This document shows, piece by piece, positions 35,371 to 45,361 of a stretch of DNA of 64,000 bases. The position numbers and the translations under genes were made by a program. This stretch comes from JAAYRQ01 sp035647815 (GTDB lineage: Bacteria; Bacillota; Syntrophomonadia; Syntrophomonadales; Syntrophomonadaceae): the NCBI GenBank assembly GCA_035647815.1, contig DASRMR010000065.1, forward strand, positions 1-64,000, read 5' to 3'. The notes beneath the pieces were generated by a model that saw nothing but the letters and a program-made list of their open reading frames with translations, searched no databases and was not told the DNA's origin. Positions within the stretch are counted from its first letter, which is position 1. The number at the start of each line of letters is the position of its first letter.

Positions 35371-35614
35371 TTAAAACAACCCTCCTCTTTTAACAAATTG
35401 TTAATAGTATTTACTATCTATTGTTTTTAAATTCTGATGAAAATTACTAATCTTAAATATTCTTCTTGATCAATACTTTTTTTATGCCGTTTTATATATT
35501 CTATGGAAGCATATAAATTGATTGACTAGGAGTATTATACTACCTATAATGTAGGAAAAAGGAACAAAATAACAAAATATGGCTTACTGATGTTGTATTA
35601 CCTGGAGGGGTTTC

Positions 35615-37303
35615 ATGGCTAATCATAAGTTAATAGGTGAAATCTTGTGTGATTTAGGCAAAATAAATCGAGCAGACTTGCAAATTGCCTTAAAAGAACA
35701 TGCTGAAACTGGAAATAAATTAGATCAAATTTTACTAGATAATAAATTAATTACTGAAGAGCAATTAATTGAAGTTCTCGAAATTACTTTAGGAATACCT
35801 CATGTAAACCTTAGTAAGACTAATATAGATGTTGATACGATTAATATTATTCCTGCTCACTTAATTAGGCTACATAATATCTTACCTATTGCTAAAAGAG
35901 ATAATACTATTACTCTAGCCATGGCAAATCCTTTAAACCACCGAGCTATTGAAGATGTACGGATGGCTAGTAGTTTAGATGTTATTCCCGTCATAGCAGG
36001 TGCAACTGAACTAGATAATGCTATTCGGCAATATTTGGCTTTTAGGGTAGACCCTACAGTAAAAAAGATTTTAGGGGAATTAAGACCCGAAATCAATCTT
36101 TCCTTATCTAATCAAAATATTAAAGACTTCAAAATAGATGACGCACCTATGGTCAGAATGGTCAATTCCTTAATAGTCCAGGCAGTACAAGGAAGATGTA
36201 GTGATATCCATATAGAACCCCAAGAATTAGAAACTAGAGTACGTTTTAGAGTAGATGGAGAACTTTTTGTAGTACTTACTATTCCCAAACAATCTACACC
36301 AGCTTTAATATCACGCTTAAAAATAATGGCTGGGATGGATATAGCTGAAAAAAGAGTAGCTCAAGATGGTCGTTTTAATATGCTGGTAGAAGACCGCTAT
36401 GTTGATTTTAGAGTATCAACCTTACCTACTTCTTTTGGTGAAAAGGTAGTTATGAGGATTTTAGATAGAGTCCATGCGATTACAAGTATTAATAAATTAG
36501 GTTTAAGTAATAAAAACCGGGAGCAATTATTATCTCTTAGCCATAGACCTTATGGATTAGTGTTAATAGCTGGTCCGACTAGTTCTGGTAAAACTACGAC
36601 ATTATATTCGGTGCTTAATGAAATAAATTTTGTAACTAGAAATTCTTTAACTATAGAAGATCCTATCGAATATTCTATTGCAGGTATTAACCAGGTACAA
36701 GTAAATCCTAAAGCAGGTTTAAATTTTGCTAATGGCTTAAGAGCTATCTTAAGACAAGACCCGGATGTAATTATGGTAGGAGAAATACGTGATTTAGAGA
36801 CTGCCCAGCTAGCAGTCCAAGCAGCATTGACTGGACACTTAGTATTATCGACCTTACATACAAATGGAGCAGCTGCTACTATTGCTAGATTAGTTAATAT
36901 GGGTGTTGAAAGTTTTTTATTACGATCTGCTTTAGCTGGGGTAGTTTATCAAAAACTAGTGAGAAGGCTATGTATTAGCTGTCGGGAAACTTACTCTTTA
37001 GATGAAGAAACTGCACATAAATTAGGTATTCCCGAAGAATCTGGTCAAGAATTTTATCAATCTTTAGGTTGTAATAATTGTCGTCAACTAGGCTATCAAG
37101 GACGGATAGCTTTACATGAGACACTATATCTTGATCAAGAACTAAAAAACCTAATCGGGCTTAATGATTACTCTGAAGATACTATTTCTAGACTAGCTAT
37201 AAAATCCGGTATGATAACTATAAAAAAAGATGGCATAGAAAAAGCTAAGCAGGGTTTAACTTCATTAGAAGAAGTGATGAAAGCTGTTTTACTAGGGGAA
37301 TAA
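35615..37303 (+). CDS. pilB: Type IV pilus assembly ATPase PilB
   Basis: A 562-residue GspE/PilB-type secretion ATPase that powers pilus extension. The N-terminal MshEN/GspE_N domain (about 1-150) has tandem EQLIEVLEITLGIP-type repeats. The ATPase shows Walker A GPTSSGKTTTLY, Asp box, Walker B DPDVIMVGEIRD and His box LVLSTLHTNGA. A tetra-Cys zinc motif is present (CISCRETY and CNNCRQLGYQGR). GGAGGGG site. First gene of the pil operon, followed by pilT at 2 bases. Confidence 0.95.
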   Translation: MANHKLIGEILCDLGKINRADLQIALKEHAETGNKLDQILLDNKLITEEQLIEVLEITLGIPHVNLSKTNIDVDTINIIPAHLIRLHNILPIAKRDNTITLAMANPLNHRAIEDVRMASSLDVIPVIAGATELDNAIRQYLAFRVDPTVKKILGELRPEINLSLSNQNIKDFKIDDAPMVRMVNSLIVQAVQGRCSDIHIEPQELETRVRFRVDGELFVVLTIPKQSTPALISRLKIMAGMDIAEKRVAQDGRFNMLVEDRYVDFRVSTLPTSFGEKVVMRILDRVHAITSINKLGLSNKNREQLLSLSHRPYGLVLIAGPTSSGKTTTLYSVLNEINFVTRNSLTIEDPIEYSIAGINQVQVNPKAGLNFANGLRAILRQDPDVIMVGEIRDLETAQLAVQAALTGHLVLSTLHTNGAAATIARLVNMGVESFLLRSALAGVVYQKLVRRLCISCRETYSLDEETAHKLGIPEESGQEFYQSLGCNNCRQLGYQGRIALHETLYLDQELKNLIGLNDYSEDTISRLAIKSGMITIKKDGIEKAKQGLTSLEEVMKAVLLGE

Positions 37304-37305
37304 AC

Positions 37306-38361
37306 ATGATGATTAAAGCTATAAATATTATTGAAAAGGCTGTGGAGATTGGTGCGTCCGATCTTCATTTAACTTTATCTAGACCACCTATTTATAGGGT
37401 TAATGGGAAGATTACATATGACGAAAATGAACAAACATTAACTGGCGAAGATATTATACGGCTTGGTCAGGAAATACTTCCAGATGAAAAGCTCCTACAA
37501 GAACTCGAAGCAGTCGGACAGGTAGACTTCTCTAACTCATTTCCAGGCATAGGGAGGTTTAGAGCTAATCTCTATATCCAAAGGGGTTCTTGGGCTGTAG
37601 CTATAAGGATAATTCCTATTAAGATACCTAATATTAGGGATTTGCAATTACCGGATATAACAGCTAATTTTGCTTTGAGAGAAAAAGGCTTAGTTTTAGT
37701 TACTGGAATTACAGGTAGTGGTAAATCGACTACTTTAGCTGCCATGTTAAATCTTATGAATCAGACTAGAAACAATCATATTATAACTTTAGAAGATCCG
37801 ATTGAATATTTACATAGGCATGGTACTTGTATTGTGAACCAAAGGGAAATTGGTACTGATACCCCATCTTTTGCTTTAGGTTTAAGAGCTGCTTTAAGGC
37901 AAGACCCGGATGTAATTATGGTAGGTGAAATGCGGGATTTAGAAACTGTTTCTACAGCAATTACGGCAGCTGAAACTGGCCACTTAGTTCTAGCTTCCCT
38001 TCATTCATCGAGTGCCATCCAGACTATAGAGAGGATAGTAGATGTCTTTCCGCCTCATCAACAACAACAGATTACTATTCAACTAGCTAATAGTTTACAA
38101 GGTATTATTAGCCAAGAATTATTACCTAGAGCTGATGGGAATGGTCGCATAGTAGCAACTGAAGTATTAGTAGCTACACCCGCTATTCGTAATTTAATTA
38201 GAGAAAATAAAACTCATCAGATATATTCAACCATTCAGACGGGAATGTCTCATGGCATGGTTACAATGGATAGATCTTTAAAAGAACTTTATCAACAAAA
38301 CCTAATTACTTTAGATGAAGTAAATAAGCGGTGGAGTAATCTATATAATTTTAATAGATAA
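37306..38361 (+). CDS. pilT: Type IV pilus retraction ATPase PilT
   Basis: A 351-residue hexameric ATPase for pilus retraction. Motifs are the N-terminal GASDLHLTLSRPP, Walker A GITGSGKSTTLA, Walker B DPDVIMVGEMRDLET, His box LVLASLHSSSA and the VDVFPPHQQQQI segment diagnostic for PilT; the AIRNLIRE segment stands for the PilT-specific AIRNLIRE signature. Its presence predicts a retractile pilus (twitching, adhesion or DNA uptake). Confidence 0.95.
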   Translation: MMIKAINIIEKAVEIGASDLHLTLSRPPIYRVNGKITYDENEQTLTGEDIIRLGQEILPDEKLLQELEAVGQVDFSNSFPGIGRFRANLYIQRGSWAVAIRIIPIKIPNIRDLQLPDITANFALREKGLVLVTGITGSGKSTTLAAMLNLMNQTRNNHIITLEDPIEYLHRHGTCIVNQREIGTDTPSFALGLRAALRQDPDVIMVGEMRDLETVSTAITAAETGHLVLASLHSSSAIQTIERIVDVFPPHQQQQITIQLANSLQGIISQELLPRADGNGRIVATEVLVATPAIRNLIRENKTHQIYSTIQTGMSHGMVTMDRSLKELYQQNLITLDEVNKRWSNLYNFNR

Positions 38362-38385
38362 GGTTTGCAATAAGGAGGAAGATTA

Positions 38386-39600
38386 GTGGAATACTCATAC
38401 CGGGTAAGAAATTCTGCGGGGCAAATATATAAAGGAGTAGTAAAGGGAGAAGAAAAAGGCCTGGTTATCGAAAGCCTACTTAAGCAAAACCTTTATATTC
38501 TAGATATACAGGAGATAGAAACAAAGAAGGATGTAGACTTATACTTAAGATTTGCCAAAGTTCCTAGCCAAGAACTAGTCATAATGACTCGCCAATTAGC
38601 AATTATGCTAAATTCTGGTTTACCTATATTAAGAACCTTAAATATACTTGTTGAACAGACTTCTAATAAGAAACTTAAAAAAGCTTTAGTACAAGTCGGT
38701 GAAGATATCGAAGCCGGTAGTAGCTTTTGGCAGGCTCTAGCTAAACATCCGGATATTTTCTCTAAGGTCTATATTAGTATGATTAAGGCCGGCGAACTAG
38801 GTGGAGTATTAGACCTAGTTTTGGAGAAACTAGCTAGTTATTTAGAAAGAGAGCGAGAGATTAATGCTAAAGTCAAAACAGCTTCGACTTATCCAGCTTT
38901 TATTAGCATTTTTGCGGTAATAGTAGTTTTTGTAATTATAAGCTTTGTCATGCCTACTTTTATCGGAATGTTTGCTGCTGCAGGAACAGAACTTCCTATT
39001 CCAACTCAAATATTATTAGTGACGGGATTATTTTTTAAGCAAAAATGGATGTTCATTTTATTAGGCATACTAGTACTATTTTTTGGTTTAAAAAAATGGG
39101 GAGCTTCAGAAACAGGCAGATATTATTTAGATGCCTTTTATCTCAAGTTTCCTATTATAGGGAAAGCATTATCTAAAATCATAGTAGCTCGATTTGCTCG
39201 TACTATGGGGATTTTAATCAAATCAGGTATTCCAGTTGTACAAGCTTTAGAGGTAGTAGAAGAAGTGGTAGGTAATGCAGTTGTAGCTAGAGCAATAAGT
39301 GAAGCGCGTCTTAGTATAAATGAAGGTGATTCTATAACTAAACCTCTAAAAGATACAGGAATATTTGAACCGATGGTATATCAAATGATTGCCGTAGGAG
39401 AAGAAACTGGAGAATTAGATGTAATGCTTGTCAAGATGTCAGATTATTTTGAAGAAGAAGTAATGTATACCATCGATAGTCTAATGTCATTAATTGAGCC
39501 ACTTCTAATACTTATAGTGGCAGTAATAGTAGGCGGTATAGTAGTTGCAACCTTATTGCCTATGTTTGAAATAATAGGAACTGTTGGTGCTGGTTTTTAG
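38386..39600 (+). CDS. pilC: Type IV pilus inner membrane platform protein PilC
   Basis: A 404-residue GspF/PilC family protein with two homologous cytosolic helical domains (about 65-165 and 265-370) and membrane helices near 170-235 and 375-400. Signatures are ELVIMTRQLAIMLNSGLPIL and the parallel ARFARTMGILIKSGIPVVQA. It couples the PilB/PilT motors to the growing pilus. GTG start with AAGGAGG. Confidence 0.95.
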   Translation: MEYSYRVRNSAGQIYKGVVKGEEKGLVIESLLKQNLYILDIQEIETKKDVDLYLRFAKVPSQELVIMTRQLAIMLNSGLPILRTLNILVEQTSNKKLKKALVQVGEDIEAGSSFWQALAKHPDIFSKVYISMIKAGELGGVLDLVLEKLASYLEREREINAKVKTASTYPAFISIFAVIVVFVIISFVMPTFIGMFAAAGTELPIPTQILLVTGLFFKQKWMFILLGILVLFFGLKKWGASETGRYYLDAFYLKFPIIGKALSKIIVARFARTMGILIKSGIPVVQALEVVEEVVGNAVVARAISEARLSINEGDSITKPLKDTGIFEPMVYQMIAVGEETGELDVMLVKMSDYFEEEVMYTIDSLMSLIEPLLILIVAVIVGGIVVATLLPMFEIIGTVGAGF

Positions 39601-39636
39601 GTGGGGGAGTGTTAGTGATTATAGGGGGGAGTTTTA

Positions 39637-40032
39637 ATGATGGTGTGGGCAAGAAAAGATCGGGAAAAGGGCTTTACCTTAGTTGAGCTTATAGTAGTGA
39701 TGGGGATTATAGCTCTTCTAGCGGCACTAGCAGTGCCGAGGTTTACCGGGGTTTTAACTGGGGCGAAGGCTGATGCAAATGAGGCTAATATTCAATTAAT
39801 TGAACAAGCAGTAGATCTTTATATTATTCAGCAAGAAGCTGCTGGTGAAACAATTCCTACTGGTAACGAATTAACTACTGCTAAATTAGTGGAAAAGGAT
39901 TATTTAAAAGCTAATACTAAAGCAACTACGGGAGAAAATCCAACTGCAGCAGATTTCATAGGGCCGAATAAAAAAGGATATACGATTACAGTTGGTAGTG
40001 ATGGTGTAATAACTGTTAAAGAAAAGGATTGA
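39637..40032 (+). CDS. Major type IV pilin (PilA-like)
   Basis: A 131-residue prepilin. The leader MMVWARKDREKG ends in Gly before FTLVELIVVMGIIALLAALAVP, giving a class III signal with Glu5 and a hydrophobic assembly helix. The mature protein (about 119 residues) is short, with the GspG/PilA-like pattern ANIQLIEQAVDLY. It has no C-terminal Cys pair. Being the first pilin after pilC, it is probably the main subunit. Site GGGGGGAG. Confidence 0.88.
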   Translation: MMVWARKDREKGFTLVELIVVMGIIALLAALAVPRFTGVLTGAKADANEANIQLIEQAVDLYIIQQEAAGETIPTGNELTTAKLVEKDYLKANTKATTGENPTAADFIGPNKKGYTITVGSDGVITVKEKD

Positions 40033-40160
40033 CAAGGGGACGGGGTTGTCGTCACCTTCGGGGGGCAAAGGAGACCTTCGAATGAATTCGAAGCTACAAC
40101 TCCTAAGTCCCGTAGAGGCAAATTCATTCGCCGGAATGACAAGGCCATAGCGGGGATTGA
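40033..40160. repeat. Repeat-bearing spacer between pilin and pilD
   Basis: CAAGGGGACGGGGTT...GTCACCTT (40033-40058) is a half copy of the palindromic repeat at 25792-25838 (3 differences in 26 bases). It is followed by the small palindrome TTCGAATGAATTCGAA and an AT-rich block ending GAAGCTAC, similar in pattern to the element at 55955-56010. No gene is present. Confidence 0.65.
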
Positions 40161-40189
40161 AGCTACGGCTGGGGGAGGATAGTGACTAA

Positions 40190-40930
40190 ATGATTTTGCT
40201 AATATTTATTTTTGGCCTTATAATAGGATCATTTTTAAATGTACTTATCTATCGTATTCCCCGCCGGGAATCTATCATATGGCCGGGGAGCCATTGCGCT
40301 GAATGTGGGCACAAGTTAAGTTATAAAGATTTAGTGCCTTTATTTAGCTATATATTTTCAAAAGGGAAATGTCGTTATTGTGGAAATCAGATTCATTATA
40401 CTTATCCGTTAGTAGAAATTATTACGGCTGTAGTTTTTGTTTTGATATTTATAAATGGTGGTTTATCAGTATGGACCTTAGTAGGTTGGATATTTATTAG
40501 TTTGTTAATTGTAGCTTCATTTACTGATATTAGTGCAGGAATAATACCTGATTTACTTACTTATCCGGGAATAATTTTAGGTTTAGCTTTATCCTTTTTC
40601 ACTATAGGAATTAAACTAGCTTTAATCGGATCGATTAGTTTTAGTTTAGTGTTTTTTCTAATCGTAGTTTTAAGTAAAGGTGGCATGGGGGGCGGAGATG
40701 TAAAACTAGCTGCTGTTATCGGAGCTTTTGTAGGGCCTAGTGGCAGTTTCCTAGTTTTTGTGCTCGCCTCCTTATTAGCTATGTTATGGGTAATACCACT
40801 TTTAATCAAAAATAGAGCAACTCGTAAAACTGCTATCAAGTTTGGACCTTTTTTAGCTATAGCAGCAGGGTTAGCTTATATTTACGGTAGCAAGATTTTA
40901 AGTAGTTATCTTTCTTTTTTCGGTATTTAA
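40190..40930 (+). CDS. pilD: Prepilin peptidase / N-methyltransferase PilD
   Basis: A 246-residue polytopic membrane enzyme that cleaves and N-methylates prepilins. The N-terminal cytosolic domain has the two Cys pairs CAECGHK and CRYCGNQ; catalytic Asp residues lie in SFTDISAGIIPD and the GGMGGGDVKLAA motif. About seven or eight helices. It should process the pilin at 39637, the three minor pilin-like proteins downstream and the pseudopilin at 30480. Confidence 0.95.
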   Translation: MILLIFIFGLIIGSFLNVLIYRIPRRESIIWPGSHCAECGHKLSYKDLVPLFSYIFSKGKCRYCGNQIHYTYPLVEIITAVVFVLIFINGGLSVWTLVGWIFISLLIVASFTDISAGIIPDLLTYPGIILGLALSFFTIGIKLALIGSISFSLVFFLIVVLSKGGMGGGDVKLAAVIGAFVGPSGSFLVFVLASLLAMLWVIPLLIKNRATRKTAIKFGPFLAIAAGLAYIYGSKILSSYLSFFGI

Positions 40931-40972
40931 GACTTATCAGTTAACAGTAGACGGATATGGGGAGAATTTGAT

Positions 40973-41422
40973 GTGGAATATTTCTATAACCAAAAAGGCA
41001 TGACATTAGTAGAAGTATTAGTTGCATTGGTGCTTTTAACTTTATTAAGTGTAAGTCTGCTAAGTGTTGTTACTACTAGTTCGGTATGGGTATTTAAAGC
41101 TGGGAAATCGACTAAAGCTATGACTTTAGCTAGCAGTATTATGGAAGATATTAAGGCTAATTCTTTTGTTTTAACGAAAGCAGAAGGGCTATATCTAGAT
41201 AATGTCTTGCACTTAGATGTTAATGATGGAGGTTTAGGACTCTGTGCAGATTATATGCGAAACAAAAACTGGGCAGATATTATCCCAGAAGTAACTATTA
41301 GGCCTTTTTCTTGTGATGATACTCTTACGGACAATTTAATTAAGGTGACAGTAAAAGTATCATGGCAAGAAAAAGGCTATGAATATTGTGATGAAATTAT
41401 TTCGATAGTTTCTAGAAGGTAA
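40973..41422 (+). CDS. Minor pilin, PilV/GspI-like
   Basis: A 149-residue prepilin-like protein with leader MEYFYNQKG and the core MTLVEVLVALVLLTLLSVSLLSVV, with Met at +1 and Glu at +5. The mature part contains several Cys (CADYM, FSCDD, EYCDE). It is the first of three minor-pilin genes in order PilV-, PilW- and PilX-like, which usually form the priming tip complex. GTG start with GGGGAG. Confidence 0.85.
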   Translation: MEYFYNQKGMTLVEVLVALVLLTLLSVSLLSVVTTSSVWVFKAGKSTKAMTLASSIMEDIKANSFVLTKAEGLYLDNVLHLDVNDGGLGLCADYMRNKNWADIIPEVTIRPFSCDDTLTDNLIKVTVKVSWQEKGYEYCDEIISIVSRR

Positions 41423-41427
41423 AGTTT

Positions 41428-41895
41428 ATGTATAAAGATATTGATCAAAAAGGTTTTACTTTAGTAGAAGTATTATTAGCTTTAGCTATAAGTTCTATAG
41501 TTATATCAGGTTTTTTCTCTTTAGTTTGGACTACTACTAAAGCATATGAAAACGGGATTTCCTTTTCCGATAACCAGTATATGGCTAGAAGAGCTATTAC
41601 TGATATAGAGAAGGATATTAAAGCAGCGTATAGTGTAGAAATTCCTACTGAAGCTGAATTGTTTTTAAATAAGAAGTCTAAAGGAAAGCGTAATGCCGAA
41701 ATTAGGTATCGTATTAATAAGGAAAATGATAATTTATTAAGAAATTCTATACCTATTGCAGAAAATCTAAAAAGACTAGAATTTAAGCAGAATCGGGATA
41801 CGAATGGCTTAGTAGAAGTTAAGGTGGAGGTCGAATATAAGGGAGAAAAATATAGCTTATCCACCTCAGTTTTCCCCCATAATGCTCGACCATAA
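41428..41895 (+). CDS. Minor pilin, PilW/GspJ-like
   Basis: A 155-residue prepilin-like protein, leader MYKDIDQKG then FTLVEVLLALAISSIVISGFF. The mature part has the PilW-like pattern ARRAITDIEKDIKAAY and a short beta-rich C-terminus. Only 5 bases separate it from the PilV-like gene, and it is presumed to join the same tip complex. Confidence 0.85.
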   Translation: MYKDIDQKGFTLVEVLLALAISSIVISGFFSLVWTTTKAYENGISFSDNQYMARRAITDIEKDIKAAYSVEIPTEAELFLNKKSKGKRNAEIRYRINKENDNLLRNSIPIAENLKRLEFKQNRDTNGLVEVKVEVEYKGEKYSLSTSVFPHNARP

Positions 41896-41910
41896 AAAAG
41901 AGGGAATTAG

Positions 41911-43302
41911 ATGATAATTAGAAATGAAAAAGGCAACCTGATGTTAATGGCATTGATGATATTTCTGATTATAAGCATCATGGGTACTAGCTTATTAGCA
42001 GTAGCTGAAATGGAAAACAAAATATCTTTTAATGATAGGAATGCTAAAAAAGCCTTATTAGCTGCTGATTCAGGCTTGGAAATTGCTCGTAATATAATCA
42101 TCAAAAAACTAATAGATGAAAATGAGCTTTCCTTTGCTGATATTAAAAGTGCTTTGGAAGGAACTTTTACTATAGAAGAACCTAATCTTAAAGCTAGCAT
42201 AAAAGTAAAAGATTCAACAGATTTTAATACTACAGGTGAAATCGAGCTAAGCTCAACTGGTAAGTATGGTAGAACCGAAAAAACTATAGTAGCTACTTTT
42301 AAGTTCAATAATATGCCTAGTGAAGCTATAAGAACTGATAAATTGAAAGTTGCTGGTCGTTATAATGAAAAAATAGATGAGGGGCTTACCTTTAAAGATG
42401 AAGATGGTGCTTGGATAATTAAGACTTACCATAAACCTTGGGGTCAAGTTGAAATAACTGGTGCACCAGTAGCTTATAATACGATAGTTACTAATGAAAA
42501 TAATTCTGATTACTTTAATACTAGCTTAGCAGATATAGAGATAGATGAAATGTTGCCTCACGCTTTACCCCCAGATCGTCCTCCCCATATTCTTAATAGC
42601 AATGATTTTCTTAATGCCTCTTCAGTTAATACTAATATTTCTACACCTAATTTTACTACTAAAGATGTAGGACATTTTTATAAATTAGCCGAGGCAGATC
42701 CGAAATATTGGTCTATATGGGATGAGAATACTTTTGATTTTAGCCAAGTAGATAAGCCTTTTAATTTCATTAAAGGTAATTCAACTGATAAGTTAAAGCT
42801 CAAAATACATAATAACTTTTGGGCTAATATGAAAAAATGGCTAGGACCTTATTGGCAAGAAGGTAGTGATTCTAAAATAGTAATAGTTAGTGAAGCTGAA
42901 CTAAATGTAGAGCTAAATGGCGAGGGGATAGATCTTAGTGATGGTTATTTATATCTACTATCATCAAATAATATCAACTTCGATTTTATGTATGAGCTAC
43001 AAAATGGAGAGATAGAGAGGAATGCCCAGCATAAACTTAAAACTTATGCTTTGAGTGGAGCGAATTTAAACCTTAATATTTTTATAGACCATTTATATAT
43101 AGATGGCTCATTACTAGCTAGTAAAGACTTAACCATTGATATTTCAGATTTAGGGATCGACTGGGGGAAAATTAATGATGCTTATACTTCAGTTTATATA
43201 AATGGTGAAGACAACAAAAGTTTGATTGAAAACTTCCCTTTTAGGTGGTCTTTTTTAGGGGTTGGGAAAACAGTTGAATATGAACAAAAGCAGGTGAAGT
43301 AG
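41911..43302 (+). CDS. PilX-like pilus assembly protein, large
   Basis: A 463-residue protein. The N-terminus (NEKGNLMLMALMIFLIISIMGTSLLAVAEME) is PilX/GspK-like: Gly before a hydrophobic helix without the Glu5, then ADSGLEIARNIIIKKL. The following ~370 residues, rich in Asn, Asp and Tyr, are probably an extracellular beta domain exposed at the pilus tip; I do not recognise its fold. Its size, about twice that of usual PilX, suggests an adhesin role. It ends directly against pilM. Confidence 0.78.
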   Translation: MIIRNEKGNLMLMALMIFLIISIMGTSLLAVAEMENKISFNDRNAKKALLAADSGLEIARNIIIKKLIDENELSFADIKSALEGTFTIEEPNLKASIKVKDSTDFNTTGEIELSSTGKYGRTEKTIVATFKFNNMPSEAIRTDKLKVAGRYNEKIDEGLTFKDEDGAWIIKTYHKPWGQVEITGAPVAYNTIVTNENNSDYFNTSLADIEIDEMLPHALPPDRPPHILNSNDFLNASSVNTNISTPNFTTKDVGHFYKLAEADPKYWSIWDENTFDFSQVDKPFNFIKGNSTDKLKLKIHNNFWANMKKWLGPYWQEGSDSKIVIVSEAELNVELNGEGIDLSDGYLYLLSSNNINFDFMYELQNGEIERNAQHKLKTYALSGANLNLNIFIDHLYIDGSLLASKDLTIDISDLGIDWGKINDAYTSVYINGEDNKSLIENFPFRWSFLGVGKTVEYEQKQVK

Positions 43303-44238
43303 ATGCCATTTAGAAAATCTGTAATAGGTCTAGATATTGGAACTTATAAAACTAAATTTGTCCATTTAAAGAGTAGAAGAGGTAAATACGAAATTCTAGA
43401 TTATGGATTTATTGACAATCCTGCAGACACTGTAGATAACGGTAATATCATACAGCCAGAACTTTTGGGAGAGAGAATTAGAGAGTTGGTTCAAGATTTT
43501 AAGTTGACTGATAAAACTACTATCTCCTCAGTTTCTGGGCCTCAAGTTTACATAAGAAATATAATTATGCCTAAAATGAAGCTAAAAGACTTGCGTCAAG
43601 CTATCTACTATCAAGCTACAACTTTTTTACCTATACCAATTGAAGAGGCTATTATAGATATTTTCCCTATAAGAGATATAGAGACTGATGAAGGACTTCA
43701 AACCGAAGTTTTCTTTGTCGCAGTTAGAAAACAGCAGGTAGAAAACTTAGAGATGTGTGCTAAAATAGCTGGACTTAATTTGCAGGTGATAGATTTAGAA
43801 TCACTGGCCTTAAAAAGGGTTATTGCTGATATTAGTAAATTTAAAACAAAAGCTATTTTAAATTTAGGTGCTACTCGCTCAGGTTTTACAGTTTTTGAAG
43901 ATAAGAATTTATTGTTTCATCGACCACTCGCATTTGGCTCTACGGGGGGAGATCAGCCTGGGGAACTCCTAACAGAGATTACTCGCTCTATTGAATACTA
44001 TAATATGCAATTTAAAAGTTATCCAGAAACTATAATATTATGTGGCAATATTATAAATTTCACAGAAATAGAAGAAATGTTAAGTAAGAATATTAATGCT
44101 TTAATTCAAATAGGAGAAATAGACCCTAATGTTATAAAACTAGACAAACTTAACCAGGAAGATTATAAATTATTACAAAGTGAATATCTTATAGCTTTAG
44201 GACTGGCTATTAGGGGGAAGTTTGATGCGAGATATTAA
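43303..44238 (+). CDS. pilM: Pilus assembly protein PilM
   Basis: A 311-residue actin-fold ATPase of the FtsA/PilM type. The nucleotide-binding phosphate-1 motif is GLDIGTYKTKFV and the second phosphate loop is LNLGATRSGF. PilM binds the short cytosolic N-terminus of PilN under the inner membrane. Its stop codon directly follows the pilN start region (14-base overlap), and the order pilM-pilN-pilO is standard. Confidence 0.93.
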   Translation: MPFRKSVIGLDIGTYKTKFVHLKSRRGKYEILDYGFIDNPADTVDNGNIIQPELLGERIRELVQDFKLTDKTTISSVSGPQVYIRNIIMPKMKLKDLRQAIYYQATTFLPIPIEEAIIDIFPIRDIETDEGLQTEVFFVAVRKQQVENLEMCAKIAGLNLQVIDLESLALKRVIADISKFKTKAILNLGATRSGFTVFEDKNLLFHRPLAFGSTGGDQPGELLTEITRSIEYYNMQFKSYPETIILCGNIINFTEIEEMLSKNINALIQIGEIDPNVIKLDKLNQEDYKLLQSEYLIALGLAIRGKFDARY

Positions 44239-44761
44239 GATAAATTTACTTACTAAACAAACTTCTGAAAAATTAAGCTGGACAGTAATAATAGCAATTA
44301 TAATAGCAGTGTTTTTAGCTCTAGGCATGGGAATTACATATGGTATAGCTTTAAAAGATCTACAGGACCAGCAAGCAATTGGCAGTGATTTTAAACCTGA
44401 TGATACAAAATTAAAGACAGTTCAAGATGCTATGCAAATAGAGCGCATAGTTAAGGATAAACTAGCTATTAAGGCTAAACATGTAGAAGGAATCACTAAA
44501 CAAGCACCTTTACTTAGCCAAGCATTTGATGAAATAGAATTAGCTATTACCCCAGAAACGAAACTTATTGAATTAGAGATAGAAGATAATATTATTATCC
44601 TAAAAGGGCTCTCAAAAGATCATACAGTGATTGCCGATATTTTAAGTGTTTTACGCCAAAGTGATACTTTCACTAGTATAAAACTAGTTTCTATACAAAA
44701 AGACATTGAGGAGAAGGAAGCATTTGTCATTGAAACTAGATGGGAGGCTCCACCACGATGA
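44225..44761 (+). CDS. pilN: Pilus assembly protein PilN
   Basis: A 178-residue membrane protein. The N-terminal RDIKINLLTKQ is the PilM-binding INLLP-type motif, followed by one membrane helix (about 18-42) and a ferredoxin-like outer domain (about 85-175). ATG 44225 with GGGGGAAG upstream is preferred over TTG 44222. It overlaps pilM and shares ATGA with pilO. Confidence 0.88.
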   Translation: MRDIKINLLTKQTSEKLSWTVIIAIIIAVFLALGMGITYGIALKDLQDQQAIGSDFKPDDTKLKTVQDAMQIERIVKDKLAIKAKHVEGITKQAPLLSQAFDEIELAITPETKLIELEIEDNIIILKGLSKDHTVIADILSVLRQSDTFTSIKLVSIQKDIEEKEAFVIETRWEAPPR

Positions 44762-45354
44762 AATTAACTAAGCGTGAAGCTATCTTAATATATTTGTTGA
44801 CAGTGCTTTTAATTATATATCTTTTTTATAGTCTTTTATATCAGCCCTTGTTAGCTTCTATTGATAAAATAGTAGAAGAGAATAATGAAATTCAAGCTAT
44901 TAGTGTTCTGGCTAATAAGTTAAATGAGGGTGACTACAATAATGAGTTAGATAAGAAAAGAGCGAAATTAGATAAACTTAATAAACAAGTTCCAGAAAGA
45001 CTCTATAAACCTGAAATAATAAAGTTTGTCGAAGAAATGAGCCGAAAACATGATTTGAAAATACTAAAAGCAGAATACCTAGATGAAAATGAAGATAAAA
45101 CTGATAAAGAAGAAAACCTTGTTTACGAATCTCTAGCTAAGTTAGATATACAGGGTGAATATAAAAACCTTATTAAATTAGTTCATGAACTAGAAAAAGC
45201 GGAGCGAATTTATAACATAAAAAAAATAAGCATGCAAGTTAATCAGATGGAGCAAATAACCCCGGATATTATTGACGAGTCAATTTTTTATAATGCGGAT
45301 AATTTATTGATGTCGATTACTTTCAGTAATTACTATGATGAGCTTAGCCCTTAA
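44758..45354 (+). CDS. pilO: Pilus assembly protein PilO
   Basis: A 198-residue protein: one N-terminal helix (about 8-28), a coiled coil (about 30-85) and a ferredoxin-like domain. PilO pairs with PilN to link the motor to the outer envelope; in a single-membrane cell it would only span the cell membrane and wall. The start overlaps the pilN stop (ATGA), with GGGAGG ten bases before. Last gene of the pil operon. No pilQ secretin is present, as expected for a Firmicute. Confidence 0.85.
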   Translation: MKLTKREAILIYLLTVLLIIYLFYSLLYQPLLASIDKIVEENNEIQAISVLANKLNEGDYNNELDKKRAKLDKLNKQVPERLYKPEIIKFVEEMSRKHDLKILKAEYLDENEDKTDKEENLVYESLAKLDIQGEYKNLIKLVHELEKAERIYNIKKISMQVNQMEQITPDIIDESIFYNADNLLMSITFSNYYDELSP

Positions 45355-45361
45355 TTATAAA

